Notes: generated by a model from the sequence alone, not told the origin. Shown: positions 50,915 through 60,436, counted from the first letter of the stretch. The stretch is DNA of 64,000 nucleotides from Acidobacteriota bacterium (GCA_003223245.1 QHYI01000102.1:1-64000), one strand, 5' to 3'. Numbers and translations: made by a program.

Positions 50915-51749
50915 TTGCGGCGTCGAAGTCAGCTTCGAGCTCACGGGAGCCAAGGCGCTCGCGGAGATCGTCGAGGCGGCGCGCGAGGAGGTCCAGCGCG
51001 GCAGAGAGGACTTCCTGATTCGTAAGAACGATGTCGCGCCAAGTGGCATAAGAACTTCCTGCGAGCCGCAGCGAATCGCGCAGGCCGGGACCCGCCAGCG
51101 TGATCGGCAGGCCGTTTTCGTCGAGCCGGTCGTAGAGAAATCCCGCCAGCGCGACGGCAGCAAGTTGCGGAAGATGCGAAGCAAGGCCGACCGCGTAGTC
51201 ATGCTGCGGCGGGCCGAGCCAAAGCGGGCGCGCGCCAATTTTTTCGAGGATTTTCACGAAGGCAGAAGCGCGCGGATCTTTTGCGCGCGATTCCCCAATC
51301 AGCGCGTAAGTGTTCCCGCGGAAGAGCTCGGCATCAGCCTGTGTGATGCCGGAAAGCTCCTTGCCCGCCATGGGATGACCGCCGAGGAAAAGCGGGCCAT
51401 TTTCGTTTGAAAAATGCTCCCCGGCCGCCTGCATGATCCGCACTTTGGTACTGCAAGCATCCGTGATAAGGGCATGCGCAGGGGCGTGGCGGGCGATTTC
51501 GGGAAGAAGATCGAGCGTTGCCGCGATGGGGAGGGCGATATAAATCAGATCCGCTTCTTGTAGCGCTGGAGCAATGTCTCCAGAAAAGAATTTGTCAATC
51601 GCAGCGCGGGATTGGGCTTCGCGAACAATCTCGGGGCGATCCCAGCCGGAAACGCAAATGTCCGTAGTGTCTTTGTGAAGAGCCAGGCCAAACGAGCCGC
51701 CGATCAGGCCGGTACCGAGAATCGTGACGCGATGGATTAGATGTCCCAT
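50883..51749 (-). CDS. tyrA: Prephenate dehydrogenase
   Basis: A 288-residue enzyme with an NAD-binding motif VTILGTGLIGGSFGLAL, DAD-like strands, ALITDACSTKVRIMQAA, FLGGHPMAGKELSGI with the catalytic His, and the helical dimerisation domain. It makes 4-hydroxyphenylpyruvate for tyrosine. No ACT or chorismate mutase domain is attached; the mutase is separate here. ATG 51749 follows the DAHP synthase stop by 4 bases; a TTG 4 codons upstream (51761) would overlap it. Confidence 0.93.
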   Translation of the reverse strand: MGHLIHRVTILGTGLIGGSFGLALHKDTTDICVSGWDRPEIVREAQSRAAIDKFFSGDIAPALQEADLIYIALPIAATLDLLPEIARHAPAHALITDACSTKVRIMQAAGEHFSNENGPLFLGGHPMAGKELSGITQADAELFRGNTYALIGESRAKDPRASAFVKILEKIGARPLWLGPPQHDYAVGLASHLPQLAAVALAGFLYDRLDENGLPITLAGPGLRDSLRLAGSSYATWRDIVLTNQEVLSAALDLLARRLDDLRERLGSRELEADFDAANELYKLLRSL

Positions 51750-51753
51750 CAGC

Positions 51754-52773
51754 TCAGGCAACGCGCCGGCCGATCGCTGGCGCGATGATGCGCAACTCCG
51801 CCATCAGTTGCACGAAGGCGGACGGTTCAAGCGACTGGGCGCCATCGGATAGCGCACGGTCGGGATCGTTGTGAACTTCAATGATCAATCCGTCGGCCCC
51901 GGCAGCTACAGCGGCGCGCGCCATCGGCGGAACCTTGTCGCGACGGCCGGTGGCATGCGAAGGGTCCCCGACAATGGGCAGGTGCGAAAGCTTCTTGATG
52001 ACGGGGATGGCGGCAAGATCGAAGGTGTTCCGCGTGTAGGTTTCGAAAGTTCGAATGCCGCGCTCGCAGAGCACGACATTGTAGTTGCCGCCCGACAGAA
52101 TGTACTCGGCGCTAAGCAGCAGCTCTTCCATCGTGGCGGAAAGGCCGCGCTTGAGCAGCACGGGTTTGCGAATTTCTCCTAGCGCGCGTAGGAGATAATA
52201 GTTCTGCATGTTGCGCGCGCCCACCTGGAACATATCCACGTACTGCATCATCATCGAAATTTGCGACGTGTCCATTACTTCGCTCACCGTGCAAAGGTGG
52301 AATTTGTCAGCTGCCTCGCGCATCAGCTTGAGCCCTGGTTCGCCCATGCCCTGAAAAGCGTACGGAGACGTTCGTGGCTTGAACGCGCCGCCACGAAGGA
52401 TTTTTGCGCCGGCTTTCGCAACGCTCTCCGCCACGCAGAAAATTTGTTCCCGGGACTCCACCGAACACGGCCCGGCGGCGACGATCACCTCCGGTCCGCC
52501 GATTTTTACTCCACGCCCGAGATCGACGATCGTGCCCTCCGGCCGGAACTGCCGGCTGGCTAGCTTGAAAGGCTGCGTGATGCGCACGACTTCGCGCACG
52601 CCCTCCAGCAGCTCGAAGTCGCGATGATCGAAATCGCGGTGCACGCCAACGGCGCCGAGTACGGTGTGCGATTCGCCGGTCGAACGGTGCACGTTAAAGC
52701 CGTGGGCAATGAGGCGGTCGATGACGTGCTGGATGTGGGCCTCGGTGGCCCCTTCTTGCATCACAATGACCAT
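51754..52773 (-). CDS. aroF: 3-deoxy-7-phosphoheptulonate (DAHP) synthase
   Basis: A 339-residue type I-beta enzyme: the N-terminal ferredoxin-like domain (residues ~1-70, [21 protein letters not shown]) and a TIM barrel with [59 protein letters not shown] and [10 protein letters not shown]. It condenses PEP and erythrose-4-phosphate, the first step of the shikimate pathway. The N-terminal domain probably mediates allosteric control. It lies between the chorismate mutase and tyrA. Confidence 0.93.
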   Translation of the reverse strand: MVIVMQEGATEAHIQHVIDRLIAHGFNVHRSTGESHTVLGAVGVHRDFDHRDFELLEGVREVVRITQPFKLASRQFRPEGTIVDLGRGVKIGGPEVIVAAGPCSVESREQIFCVAESVAKAGAKILRGGAFKPRTSPYAFQGMGEPGLKLMREAADKFHLCTVSEVMDTSQISMMMQYVDMFQVGARNMQNYYLLRALGEIRKPVLLKRGLSATMEELLLSAEYILSGGNYNVVLCERGIRTFETYTRNTFDLAAIPVIKKLSHLPIVGDPSHATGRRDKVPPMARAAVAAGADGLIIEVHNDPDRALSDGAQSLEPSAFVQLMAELRIIAPAIGRRVA

Positions 52774-52911
52774 AAGGTTTGCTGTTCCTTCCGCGATAGG
52801 GTTCGATCTACGCCAGTTTCACTCCAAGTGAAAATCCCCGGGCTGGGTCTACCGAGGCGAACCCGGCTCTCCGCAAAAACCTTCGTATCTCAGACTGCGA
52901 AACCGGCTTAT

Positions 52912-53208
52912 TCATTCCCCTTTTTCACCTTCCGCACCATCGGGGTGCATGGCGTCGCGTTCCGCGGCGCGCGCTTCGTCGATGATGCGCTCGAACAGGC
53001 GGCGAATGGCCGCGTCGGTCAGCGGACCACAATTGTTACTCTCGGCGTTCGCTAGCACTTCATTTTCACGCTCGGGCTGATACAGGGGGATATTGGCCGC
53101 TTGCTTGAGCTTGCCGATTTCGAGCGCGCAGCGCGAGCGTTCGTTGAGCAGCTCGACCAGTTTCTTGTCGATTTCGTCGATGCGGCGGCGCCAGTCCGCA
53201 AGGTTCAT
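52912..53208 (-). CDS. Chorismate mutase, AroQ type
   Basis: A 98-residue helical protein: WRRRIDEIDKKLVELLNERSRCALEIGKLKQ, then LYQPERENEVLANAES and LTDAAIRRLFERIIDEARAAE, the AroQ fold with Arg, Lys and Glu of the active site. It makes prephenate, which tyrA downstream uses. ATG 53208 is supported by the family start; a long in-frame extension upstream has no homology. A gap of 153 bases separates it from trpA. Confidence 0.9.
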   Translation of the reverse strand: MNLADWRRRIDEIDKKLVELLNERSRCALEIGKLKQAANIPLYQPERENEVLANAESNNCGPLTDAAIRRLFERIIDEARAAERDAMHPDGAEGEKGE

Positions 53209-53362
53209 GGCGTTGCCTCGCAGCAAGAACGGGCGTCTATCGAAATTGCAGCGAACCCTTCCCCGCTTGCCATCCGGAGGCGATTCGACAAGGTTCGCCG
53301 AAGGATCTCCACGGCAGACATGGCCGCCAAAGCAACTTCCCCGTTCCGAGGCGGCGCAAAGC

Positions 53363-54211
53363 TCATGGCGCCACCTCGCGCCGCGAGAGCCCGTGCCGAG
53401 CAGCATGCTTCAAAACCTGAACTTTTTCGGTGAGGGCCAAAACCGCAGCATCGATGGCACTCCGAGACACTCCGGCCTTCGTAGCTTTCTCGATTTCAGA
53501 AACCAGCGCGGAACCAGCGACCGCCGCATCGGCAAGACCGCCAAGAACGGAAACGTGAACGGGGAGCGAAATTCCGAAGCCCACCGCCAGAGGCAGTTGC
53601 GTGACCGCGCGGGCGCGGCGCACCAGCGCAGGGAGATCGTCGGGAAGAGAATCTTTGGCCCCGGTAACTCCGGTTCGAGAAATGAGATAGAGAAAACCCG
53701 AGGAGCACGCCGCGATTTTCGCCAAGCGCTCGTCGGTAGACGTTGGCGCGCCAAGAAAAATCGTATCCAGATGGTGCGCGCCAAGAATGCGTCGATAGTC
53801 CTCGGATTCTTCCGGCGTGAGATCCGTCGCGAGAACGCCATCTGCGCCCGCAGCCTCGGCGGTCGAAGCAAATTTCTCAAGTCCCATCTGCAGGATGGGA
53901 TTGTAGTAGCTGAAAAGGACGAGCGGCACTTGGGAGGACTTGCGAATTCGGCGAACGAGATCGAGAACCCTGGCCAGCGTTGTGCCGGACTTCAGAGCCC
54001 GCTCCGAAGCGCGCTGAATGGTCGGCCCATCGGCGAGCGGGTCGCTGAAAGGCACGCCCAGCTCGATGACGTCTGCACCGGCCTCGGCAAGAGACAAAAC
54101 GAACTGCAGCGTGGCGTCGAGCGAAGGATCGCCCGCCGTGATGTACGCGACGAGGCCCAACTCGCCCACGTTTCGTAAAGTCTTAAACCGTTCGTGGATT
54201 CTCGTCTCCAA
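53363..54211 (-). CDS. trpA: Tryptophan synthase alpha subunit
   Basis: A TIM-barrel protein of 282 residues: LGLVAYITAGDPSLDATLQFV, GADVIELGVPFSDPLADGPTIQRASERAL with the catalytic Glu and Asp, FSYYNPILQMGLEKF, GVLATDLTPEES and GFLYLISRTGVTG. It splits indole-3-glycerol phosphate and channels indole to TrpB. No ATG is near the family start; the TTG at 54211 (ETRIHERF) fits best. A palindrome lies 13 bases upstream. A lipoprotein gene separates it from trpB. Confidence 0.93.
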   Translation of the reverse strand: METRIHERFKTLRNVGELGLVAYITAGDPSLDATLQFVLSLAEAGADVIELGVPFSDPLADGPTIQRASERALKSGTTLARVLDLVRRIRKSSQVPLVLFSYYNPILQMGLEKFASTAEAAGADGVLATDLTPEESEDYRRILGAHHLDTIFLGAPTSTDERLAKIAACSSGFLYLISRTGVTGAKDSLPDDLPALVRRARAVTQLPLAVGFGISLPVHVSVLGGLADAAVAGSALVSEIEKATKAGVSRSAIDAAVLALTEKVQVLKHAARHGLSRREVAP

Positions 54212-54223
54212 GATCAGCTCTGT

Positions 54224-54237
54224 GTGAAAATTTTCAC
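54224..54237. promoter_or_regulatory. 14-bp perfect palindrome upstream of trpA
   Basis: GTGAAAATTTTCAC lies between the trpA TTG start and the lipoprotein stop. It is an operator-like inverted repeat with no spacer, or may be chance AT-rich symmetry. Confidence 0.4.
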
Positions 54238-54251
54238 GCAACTTTGGGCCA

Positions 54252-54854
54252 TCAATAGTGCCAAGTGCACGCACTAACGTCTTTCGCCTCTTCCCACCGG
54301 CCGGCATTCTTCACCAGGAGATGAAAGCCGCCCCAGCCGCAAAGATTGCCGCAGATGTAGTTTTCGTAAGCGATAGCGTGAGTATGATTGGCGTCGAACC
54401 CCACCGGCGAGAGATAAAACACTCCGCTCGACATTTTCGCCATAGTATCCGCGCCGGGCGCAGAAGAAGGCTGGGCCTTCGTCCCGACAATACGCGTCTC
54501 CCCGGCAAGGTCGTAAGGCGTCTTCATCGTGAACTTCTTCCTGAGCACCAAGGCCGTTCCTGCCCTTCGCTCGTAATCATTTGCGGCTTCGCGGAATTCT
54601 TCGGGGATTTTCATGCAGTCTTCCAGCGAGTGGGTCCCATTCACGGACTCCACGTGCGTGAGCATGTTGATTCGAATGATTCCCCCGTGTGATTCCTGAG
54701 TTGCGCCGCTCAGCAGCATGGACAGCACCGCGTATCCTTCCGCGTCCTCATAAACGCCCGCATTGGCCGGGATGTGATTCCTTACTCGCTCGTGCGCACC
54801 GCACCCGTAAAGCAAGAGGCTCAGAACGAGGGTGCTGGAAAGGGCGATCTTCAT
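54252..54854 (-). CDS. Lipoprotein of unknown function inserted between trpB and trpA
   Basis: A 200-residue protein with a lipoprotein signal: LSSTLVLSLLLYGCGAHERV, where the Cys of the LYGC lipobox would be lipidated. The mature part has VYEDAEGYAVLSMLLSG, a basic region and a C-terminal ENYICGNLCGWGGFHLLVKNAG. No enzymatic motif is recognised. It starts at ATG 54854. It is co-oriented with trpB (62 bases apart) and trpA but has no evident link to tryptophan synthesis. Confidence 0.75.
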   Translation of the reverse strand: MKIALSSTLVLSLLLYGCGAHERVRNHIPANAGVYEDAEGYAVLSMLLSGATQESHGGIIRINMLTHVESVNGTHSLEDCMKIPEEFREAANDYERRAGTALVLRKKFTMKTPYDLAGETRIVGTKAQPSSAPGADTMAKMSSGVFYLSPVGFDANHTHAIAYENYICGNLCGWGGFHLLVKNAGRWEEAKDVSACTWHY

Positions 54855-54916
54855 AGGACTCTGTGTCTGGAAATAGTACACCAACCTGTTCCACTTTCCC
54901 GTGTGGCGAAACCCGG

Positions 54917-56128
54917 TTAGAGCAGGCGGGAATACGTGTCCATGTCCTTGTCGCCCCGCCCGGAGAGGTTGAGGATGACGAGATCGCTCTTGGTCATTTT
55001 GGGCAGGCGCTCCACGAGCCCGGCAATCGCGTGCGCGGATTCCAGCGCCGGAATAATCCCTTCGGTGCGCGAAAGCAGCCGTGCCGCGTCCAGCGCAGCT
55101 TGATCGGACACCGCAGAGTATTCCGCGCGGTGCTGGTCCGCCAGCCAGGCATGTTCGGGACCAATCGCTGGATAGTCAAGCCCGGCGGAAATGGAATGCG
55201 TTGTCGCGATTTGCCCGTCTTCATTTTGTAAAACGTACGTATAGGTTCCCTGGAGAACACCCGGCCGCGCGCCAGTAAACCCTTGATGTGCCGCAAGGCG
55301 TGCCGCGTGCTCGCCGAGCTGTCCGCCGCGCCCGCCCGCCTCAATGCCGATCAGCTTCACGTCCGGGTCGCAGAGGAACTGATGGAACAAGCCGATGGAA
55401 TTCGAACCCCCGCCCACGCATGCGAATAGATGGGTGGGCAAGCGCTTTTCCGCCGCGAGGATTTGCTCCCGCGCTTCACGGCCAATGACGGAGTGGAAAT
55501 CGCGCACCATCGTCGGATAAGGGTGCGCGCCAAGAACGGAGCCAAGCAAATAATGGGTAGTGCGCACGTTGGTGACCCAGTCGCGCATCGCTTCGTTGAT
55601 GGCGTCCTTGAGCGTGCGGCTCCCGGAATCTACCGCGACTACTTGCGAGCCAAGCATCCGCATGCGCGCGACGTTCAGCGCCTGCCGCGCCATGTCTTCC
55701 GTGCCCATGTACACCACGCATTCCAGTCCAAGGTGCGCCGCGACTGTGGCGGTAGCGACACCATGTTGGCCCGCACCGGTCTCCGCAATGATGCGCGGTT
55801 TGCCGATCTTCACGGCCAACAGGCCCTGGCCGATGGCATTATTGATTTTGTGCGCGCCCGTATGCAGCAAATCTTCGCGCTTGAGGTAGATGCGCGGCCC
55901 GCCTAGTCTCTCCGTCAAGCGCGAAGCAAACTGCAGCGGCGTAGGACGCCCGGCAAAGTTCTTCAGCAAGTTCTGGAATTGCGCTTGGAACGAAGCATCG
56001 CCTTTCGCTGCTTCGTAAGCGCGCTCGAGCTCGAACAGCGGCACCATGAGGGTCTCTGGAACGTAGCGGCCGCCATAGGGACCGAATCGCCCCGGTGCCG
56101 TCGTCGGCGATGGAAGAATGGTGCTCAC
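54917..56128 (-). CDS. trpB: Tryptophan synthase beta subunit
   Basis: A 403-residue PLP enzyme: [14 protein letters not shown], the active-site Lys in [36 protein letters not shown], the phosphate loop [11 protein letters not shown] and [14 protein letters not shown]. It condenses indole with serine. It starts 30 bases after trpF on the minus strand. Confidence 0.97.
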   Translation of the reverse strand: MSTILPSPTTAPGRFGPYGGRYVPETLMVPLFELERAYEAAKGDASFQAQFQNLLKNFAGRPTPLQFASRLTERLGGPRIYLKREDLLHTGAHKINNAIGQGLLAVKIGKPRIIAETGAGQHGVATATVAAHLGLECVVYMGTEDMARQALNVARMRMLGSQVVAVDSGSRTLKDAINEAMRDWVTNVRTTHYLLGSVLGAHPYPTMVRDFHSVIGREAREQILAAEKRLPTHLFACVGGGSNSIGLFHQFLCDPDVKLIGIEAGGRGGQLGEHAARLAAHQGFTGARPGVLQGTYTYVLQNEDGQIATTHSISAGLDYPAIGPEHAWLADQHRAEYSAVSDQAALDAARLLSRTEGIIPALESAHAIAGLVERLPKMTKSDLVILNLSGRGDKDMDTYSRLL

Positions 56129-56158
56129 GGGCTCCCCGATTCCCTCTGCACGAAAAAT

Positions 56159-56788
56159 TTACTTGCGCTCTGCCCGCCGCACTTCCTGAATGAATGCACG
56201 CAGCAAACCATGATCTTTTTTGCCCGGACTCGATTCCACTCCGCTGGCAACGTCAATCCCGTACGGGCGCACGATGCGAACCGCCGCCGCCACGTTTTCT
56301 ACCTTTAAGCCACCTGCCAAGATAATACGGTGCTTCAGCGCCGCGCGCCGGGCCACATCCCAATCTGTAATGCGCCCGGTACCGCCATATTGGTCGGTGT
56401 GTGCCGCGTCGAACAAAAATGCAAATGCCTGCGCGTAGGGATCGAGGGTCGTCAGGGGGAATTCAGGCTCGACGCGGAAGGCTTTGATGACCGGCACCAC
56501 AGGAGCGATTTCCGCCACCGTCTCGGGTGGTTCGTCGCCATGGAGTTGCACCGCATCAAGATCAAGCCTACTTTGCAGCGTAATCACGTCTGCTGCCAAC
56601 CGGTTGACGAAGATACCCACCGCTTTCACCTTCTTGGGCAGCTCGGAACGGATTTTAGCGGCCTCACCTTCCGCGATGTGACGCGGGCTCTTCGCATAAA
56701 AATTGAAGCCCAGCAGATTGGCTCCTGCGTCGATGGCTGCCTGCGCATCGGCGGTGCTGGTAATGCCACAAATTTTCACGCGAACCAT
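56159..56788 (-). CDS. trpF: Phosphoribosylanthranilate isomerase
   Basis: A 209-residue TIM barrel: VRVKICGITSTADAQAAIDAGANLLGFNFYAKSPRHI with the catalytic Cys, LDAVQLHGDEPPE, FLFDAAHTDQYGGTG and the phosphate-binding IILAGGLKVENV, with GIDVASGVESSPGKKD at the end. It isomerises PRA in tryptophan synthesis. It lies 14 bases after trpC. Confidence 0.96.
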   Translation of the reverse strand: MVRVKICGITSTADAQAAIDAGANLLGFNFYAKSPRHIAEGEAAKIRSELPKKVKAVGIFVNRLAADVITLQSRLDLDAVQLHGDEPPETVAEIAPVVPVIKAFRVEPEFPLTTLDPYAQAFAFLFDAAHTDQYGGTGRITDWDVARRAALKHRIILAGGLKVENVAAAVRIVRPYGIDVASGVESSPGKKDHGLLRAFIQEVRRAERK

Positions 56789-56802
56789 TGCGCCTACTTC
56801 TC

Positions 56803-57606
56803 CTAGGCTGCAGCGCCGAGCAACTCCCTGAGAACTGTTGCGGGATCGGATGAAAGCATCAGGCGCGTGCCGATCAAAAAAGCGTCAAATCCCGCCGCGC
56901 GAAGCCTGGCCAGTTCGCCATTGGTGGCGATGCCCGATTCGCTGATGGCGATGCAATCTTGAGGGATATGCTCAATGAGCTCGAAAGAAGTCTCCGCACG
57001 AACTTCCAGCGTTTTGAGGTCGCGGTTGTTGACACCGATGATCCGCGCTTCCGCCGCGAGCGCGCGATCCAGCTCTTCCCGAGTGTGGACCTCCACGACC
57101 GGTTCCATCCCCAGCTCCCGCCCGAGTGCGAGCAGTTCCTTTAACTGAGCATCCGCTAACGTCGCAACAATCAGCAAAAAACTGTCCGCGTCATTGGCGC
57201 GCGTTTCCCACACTTGCCACGAATCGAAGATAAAGTCTTTTCGCAGGACAGGAAGTTTCACGCTTTTCCGCGCGTCGCGAAGGTTCTTGAGCGAGCCGCG
57301 AAAGAACTCCGGCTCGGTCAGGACCGAAAGGGCCGCCGCGCCGACGCTTTCGAGCGATGCCGCCAGACCGACGGGGTCAAACGGCTCGCGCAGCAGCCCG
57401 CGGCTTGGCGAAGCCGGCTTGAGCTCGGCCATCACATTAATTCCAGGGCCCGAGAGCGCGCTTATAAGGTCCCGCAACGGCGAAGCCGCTTGGACGCCAT
57501 ACTTGAGCGCCGTTTCCGGCAGCACTTTCTTGCGATGTTCGACCTCGGCGCGCCGCGCCTCCAGGATACGGCCGAGCACGGGTCCAGCGTTGTCTTGAGC
57601 GCACAT
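56803..57606 (-). CDS. trpC: Indole-3-glycerol phosphate synthase
   Basis: A 267-residue enzyme: ISALSGPGINVMAELKPASPSRG with the catalytic Lys and Glu, VLTEPEFFRGSLKNL, LPVLRKDFIFDSWQVWE, GVNNRDLKTLEV and AISESGIATNGEL. It forms the indole ring. It is the first gene of the trp part of the cluster; trpD, trpE and trpG are not in the window. Confidence 0.96.
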   Translation of the reverse strand: MCAQDNAGPVLGRILEARRAEVEHRKKVLPETALKYGVQAASPLRDLISALSGPGINVMAELKPASPSRGLLREPFDPVGLAASLESVGAAALSVLTEPEFFRGSLKNLRDARKSVKLPVLRKDFIFDSWQVWETRANDADSFLLIVATLADAQLKELLALGRELGMEPVVEVHTREELDRALAAEARIIGVNNRDLKTLEVRAETSFELIEHIPQDCIAISESGIATNGELARLRAAGFDAFLIGTRLMLSSDPATVLRELLGAAA

Positions 57607-57750
57607 GAGGGTAACTTTTGTATGCTAGAGAGGGAAAGCAAGAGAGTCAAATCGGAAAGAGCCGAAGATTTATATTAGTAGGTTGAACTTCGACGGACAA
57701 GAAACGATAGCCAAGTCCAGCCAGGCGGAGATCTTGAGGAAGAGGAATGG

Positions 57751-58545
57751 ATGAGCAGGACCGCGGGATATGTCGAAACCTATGGCATACTGCTGAACGA
57801 AATCGCCGAACAGGCAGATGCCATTGCCATGCGCTACTTCCGTTCGAATGGCCTCCGCGTCGAGCGCAAACCGGACGGCACTGCCGTTACGCCCGCCGAC
57901 CGCGCCATCGAGGAGATGGCGCGTGGCAGTGTGGCGAACAGCGGGCTGCCACTGGATGTGTTGGGTGAGGAATTGGGTGGAGCCAATGCCAAATCCGCAC
58001 CGAATGCGGGCCGCGCGCGCATGATTATTGATCCTATTGACGGCACGGAAGAGTTTTCGCGCGGGATTCCAACCTTTGGAACGCTCCAGGCCATCGAAGA
58101 GGGCGGCGAGATTGTCGCGGCGATGGTCAGCGCACCCGGTTTGCGTTCGCGCTGGTGGGCTTATCGCGGCGAAGGCGCCTATCGCGACGGGACGAAGCTG
58201 CGCGTTTCGAACGTGGACCAGCTCAGCAACGCCATGGTGTTCACCACCGGCACCGGCCCCAGCAAGAACGCCGCGGACCTGGCAAAAATCCGCAGGCTGC
58301 TGGACGCCTCCCGAAACAGCCGCTCCTTTGGCGGATTCTGGCAGCACATGCTGGTCGCCGAAGGCTCGATTGAAGTTGCGCTGGATTGGACCTCCAAGCC
58401 CTGGGACCTTGCTCCCCTGGGCATCATCGTCGAAGAAGCGGGTGGCCGCTCCACAAATGCGCGCGGCGAGCGAACTATTTACACGGGGCAGCTCATCAGC
58501 ACGAATGGAAAAATCCACGATCAAGTCCTCCAGCTTTTGCAGTGA
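57751..58545 (+). CDS. Inositol-monophosphatase-family phosphatase, possibly histidinol-phosphatase
   Basis: A 264-residue protein with the family motifs: GTAVTPADRAIEEM, EELGG, IDPIDGTEEFSRGIPTFGTL (two metal-binding Asp) and SKPWDLAPLGIIVEEAGGRS. The DGTEEFSRGIPTFGT spacing is close to the HisN-type histidinol-phosphatases, but inositol-1-phosphatase or PAP phosphatase activity cannot be excluded. It starts at ATG 57751 after GAGGAAGAGG. It diverges from trpC. A YeaO-type gene follows after 9 bases. Confidence 0.85.
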   Translation: MSRTAGYVETYGILLNEIAEQADAIAMRYFRSNGLRVERKPDGTAVTPADRAIEEMARGSVANSGLPLDVLGEELGGANAKSAPNAGRARMIIDPIDGTEEFSRGIPTFGTLQAIEEGGEIVAAMVSAPGLRSRWWAYRGEGAYRDGTKLRVSNVDQLSNAMVFTTGTGPSKNAADLAKIRRLLDASRNSRSFGGFWQHMLVAEGSIEVALDWTSKPWDLAPLGIIVEEAGGRSTNARGERTIYTGQLISTNGKIHDQVLQLLQ

Positions 58546-58554
58546 GGAACCCCA

Positions 58555-58902
58555 ATGGTACGCATCAAACGAGTCTATGAAGAAGCCAGCAAAGAAGACG
58601 GCTACCGTGTGCTGGTGGATCGCCTCTGGCCACGCGGCATGAAAAGAGAGCAAGCGAAAATCGACGTGTGGATGAAGGACGTGGCTCCGAGCGACGCTCT
58701 GCGCAAAACTTTCCACCACGATGTGATGAAATGGCCCGATTTCGAGAAGAAGTATCGGGCCGAGTTGAAGAAGAAAGAAGAGTCGCTTGCACAATTGAAG
58801 AAATTGGAGAAGGAGCATGGGACCGTGACGCTCTTGTTTGGCGCCCGTGATCCGGAACACAACCAGGCCGTCCTCATTGCCGAAGCGCTGAACAAGAAAT
58901 GA
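58555..58902 (+). CDS. YeaO-type DUF488 protein
   Basis: A 115-residue protein: VRIKRVYEEASKEDGYRVLVDRLWPRGMKREQAKIDVWMKDVAPSDALRKTF, then FEKKYRAEL and VTLLFGARDPEHNQAVLIAEAL. This is the shorter YeaO class of DUF488, distinct from the two proteins at 1797-2947. Function unknown. Its stop overlaps the GrpB frame by 4 bases. Confidence 0.9.
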   Translation: MVRIKRVYEEASKEDGYRVLVDRLWPRGMKREQAKIDVWMKDVAPSDALRKTFHHDVMKWPDFEKKYRAELKKKEESLAQLKKLEKEHGTVTLLFGARDPEHNQAVLIAEALNKK

Positions 58903-59476
58903 CGCCAGAGGCGACCGCAACCGGCGCAAGGAACAAGCCCGCCGTCATCGAGGATTACAGCCCGCTCTGGGCCCAACAATTCGAAAGCTCCGCGCCAGGC
59001 TCGCTAACGTGCTAAAGGACCTTGCCGTCAGGATCGCGCACGTTGGCAGCACCGCTGTTCCCGGCCTCGCGGCCAAGCCCCTCATCGACATCGACGTGCT
59101 CTTGCGGTCGGTCAGCGATCTTCCGCAGGTCATCGCGGCATTAGCGTCTATTGGATATCGGCGCCGCGGCGATTTAGGCATCTTGGGCCGCGAAGCTTTC
59201 CGAGCTCCCGCTAGCGCTTTCCCTCACCACCTTTATGTCCGTACGGAGGGCCGAGAATACGGACGCCACCTTGCGTTCCGAGACTATCTTCGGACACATC
59301 CTGAGGACGCCGCCGCGTATGCCAGCTTGAAACGAGAGCTAGCCGGAACACTTCGCGACCATCGCGAAGCCTACAACAATGCCAAGGCGGAGTTTGTCGA
59401 GAAGATTCTTCGAAAAGCTTCCTCCCCAGAAATGCTCTCCAAATTGGCCGTTCCCTCCAAGGCTGGCAGCGCCTAA
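58899..59476 (+). pseudogene. GrpB-family protein, single-base frameshift
   Basis: ATG 58899 (overlapping the previous stop) opens a frame with VIEDYSPLWAQQFES, the expected GrpB/UPF0157 N-terminus, but it ends at a TAA soon after. The rest continues in another frame: KLRARLANVLKDLAVRIAHVGSTAVPGLAAKPLIDIDVLLR and FPHHLYVRTEGREYGRHLAFRDYLRTHPEDAAAYASLK. Inserting one A into the AAA run at 58984-58986 restores a continuous protein, so this is a -1 frameshift: a recent mutation or a sequencing error. GrpB proteins resemble nucleotidyltransferases of unknown role. Confidence 0.8.
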
Positions 59477-59518
59477 ATTCGATGGCAAAATGTAGCCTGT
59501 TCCTCTATGGAGGTTCCT

Positions 59519-60379
59519 ATGGATATTCGCGCACAAGCCCAAAAAGCCGAGCAATTCGGGAAACTTCACCACGGTCCGCGGCTCGTTCTGCTCCCCAACG
59601 CTTGGGACGTCGTTAGCGCGCGCATTCTGGAAGAATGCGGTCATCCGGCCATTGCCACCAGCAGCGCCGCGGTAGCTTTTTCTCTCGGCTACCCGGACGG
59701 CCAGCGCATCTCCCGCGACGAAATGCTGGAAGTCGCCGGACGAATCGCTCGTGCCGTGAACATTCCCGTCACCGCCGATCTCGAGGCAGGCTACGGCACA
59801 ACCGTCAAAGACATGGTCGAAACGGTGAAAGCCGCCATCGCCACGGGCGTTGTCGGCATGAACCTTGAGGACGTGACCGGAGATGAGGAAAGCTCGCTCG
59901 TCGACCTGCCCTTGCAGGTGGAAAAAATTCGCGCCATCTGCGAGACCGCGAAGTCCCTGGGCGTCCCATTCGTGCTGAACGCGCGCACTGACATTTACTT
60001 GATGCCCATCGGCCCGGAAGCCACGCGCTTCGACCGCACCGTCGAGCGGCTGCGCGCTTATCGTGACGCCGGAGCGTCTTGCCTGTTTGCTCCGGGCGTC
60101 TACGATCGCGAAACGATCGCCAAACTCGTCAAAGCCGTCGAGGCTCCCATCAACATCCTCGCGAATCCCGCCTGCCCCCCGATTTCCGAACTGGAAAAAA
60201 TTGGCGTGGCCCGCGTCAGCGCCGGCTCCGGCATCATGCGCGCCTCTCTGGGTCTTGTGCGAAGGATTGGAAAAGAGATGCTGGAATCGCGGTCTTGCGA
60301 GATGATGTTCGCGGGATCAATTCCGCACTCCGAACTGAATCGCATGATGCAACGCCGCACCCATGAGGCCAATGCCTGA
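59519..60379 (+). CDS. ICL/PEPM-family C-C lyase (oxaloacetate decarboxylase-like)
   Basis: A 286-residue TIM-barrel protein: LVLLPNAWDVVSARILEECGHPAIATSSAAVAFSLGYPDG, VTADLEAGYG with the metal-binding Asp and Glu, GVVGMNLEDVTGDEESSLVD and FVLNARTDIYL. It lacks the isocitrate lyase KKCGH active-site loop, so a PEP mutase or oxaloacetate decarboxylase-like function is more likely. ATG 59519 has TGGAGG upstream; 59507 is an alternative. A hairpin terminator follows. Confidence 0.87.
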   Translation: MDIRAQAQKAEQFGKLHHGPRLVLLPNAWDVVSARILEECGHPAIATSSAAVAFSLGYPDGQRISRDEMLEVAGRIARAVNIPVTADLEAGYGTTVKDMVETVKAAIATGVVGMNLEDVTGDEESSLVDLPLQVEKIRAICETAKSLGVPFVLNARTDIYLMPIGPEATRFDRTVERLRAYRDAGASCLFAPGVYDRETIAKLVKAVEAPINILANPACPPISELEKIGVARVSAGSGIMRASLGLVRRIGKEMLESRSCEMMFAGSIPHSELNRMMQRRTHEANA

Positions 60380-60380
60380 G

Positions 60381-60436
60381 TCCCCAACATATTTGGGGAG
60401 GTTATTTGGAGTGCGGCAGCTTGGCTGCCGCTTTTC
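60381..60436 (+). terminator. Two tandem hairpins, the second with a T-run
   Basis: TCCCCAA-CATAT-TTGGGGA (60381-60399) is followed by GCGGCAGC-TTG-GCTGCCGC (60413-60431) and then TTTTCTG. The second hairpin plus T-run fits an intrinsic terminator for the preceding gene. The GCGGCAGCTTGGCTGCCGC core is also a widespread REP-like sequence. Confidence 0.6.
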
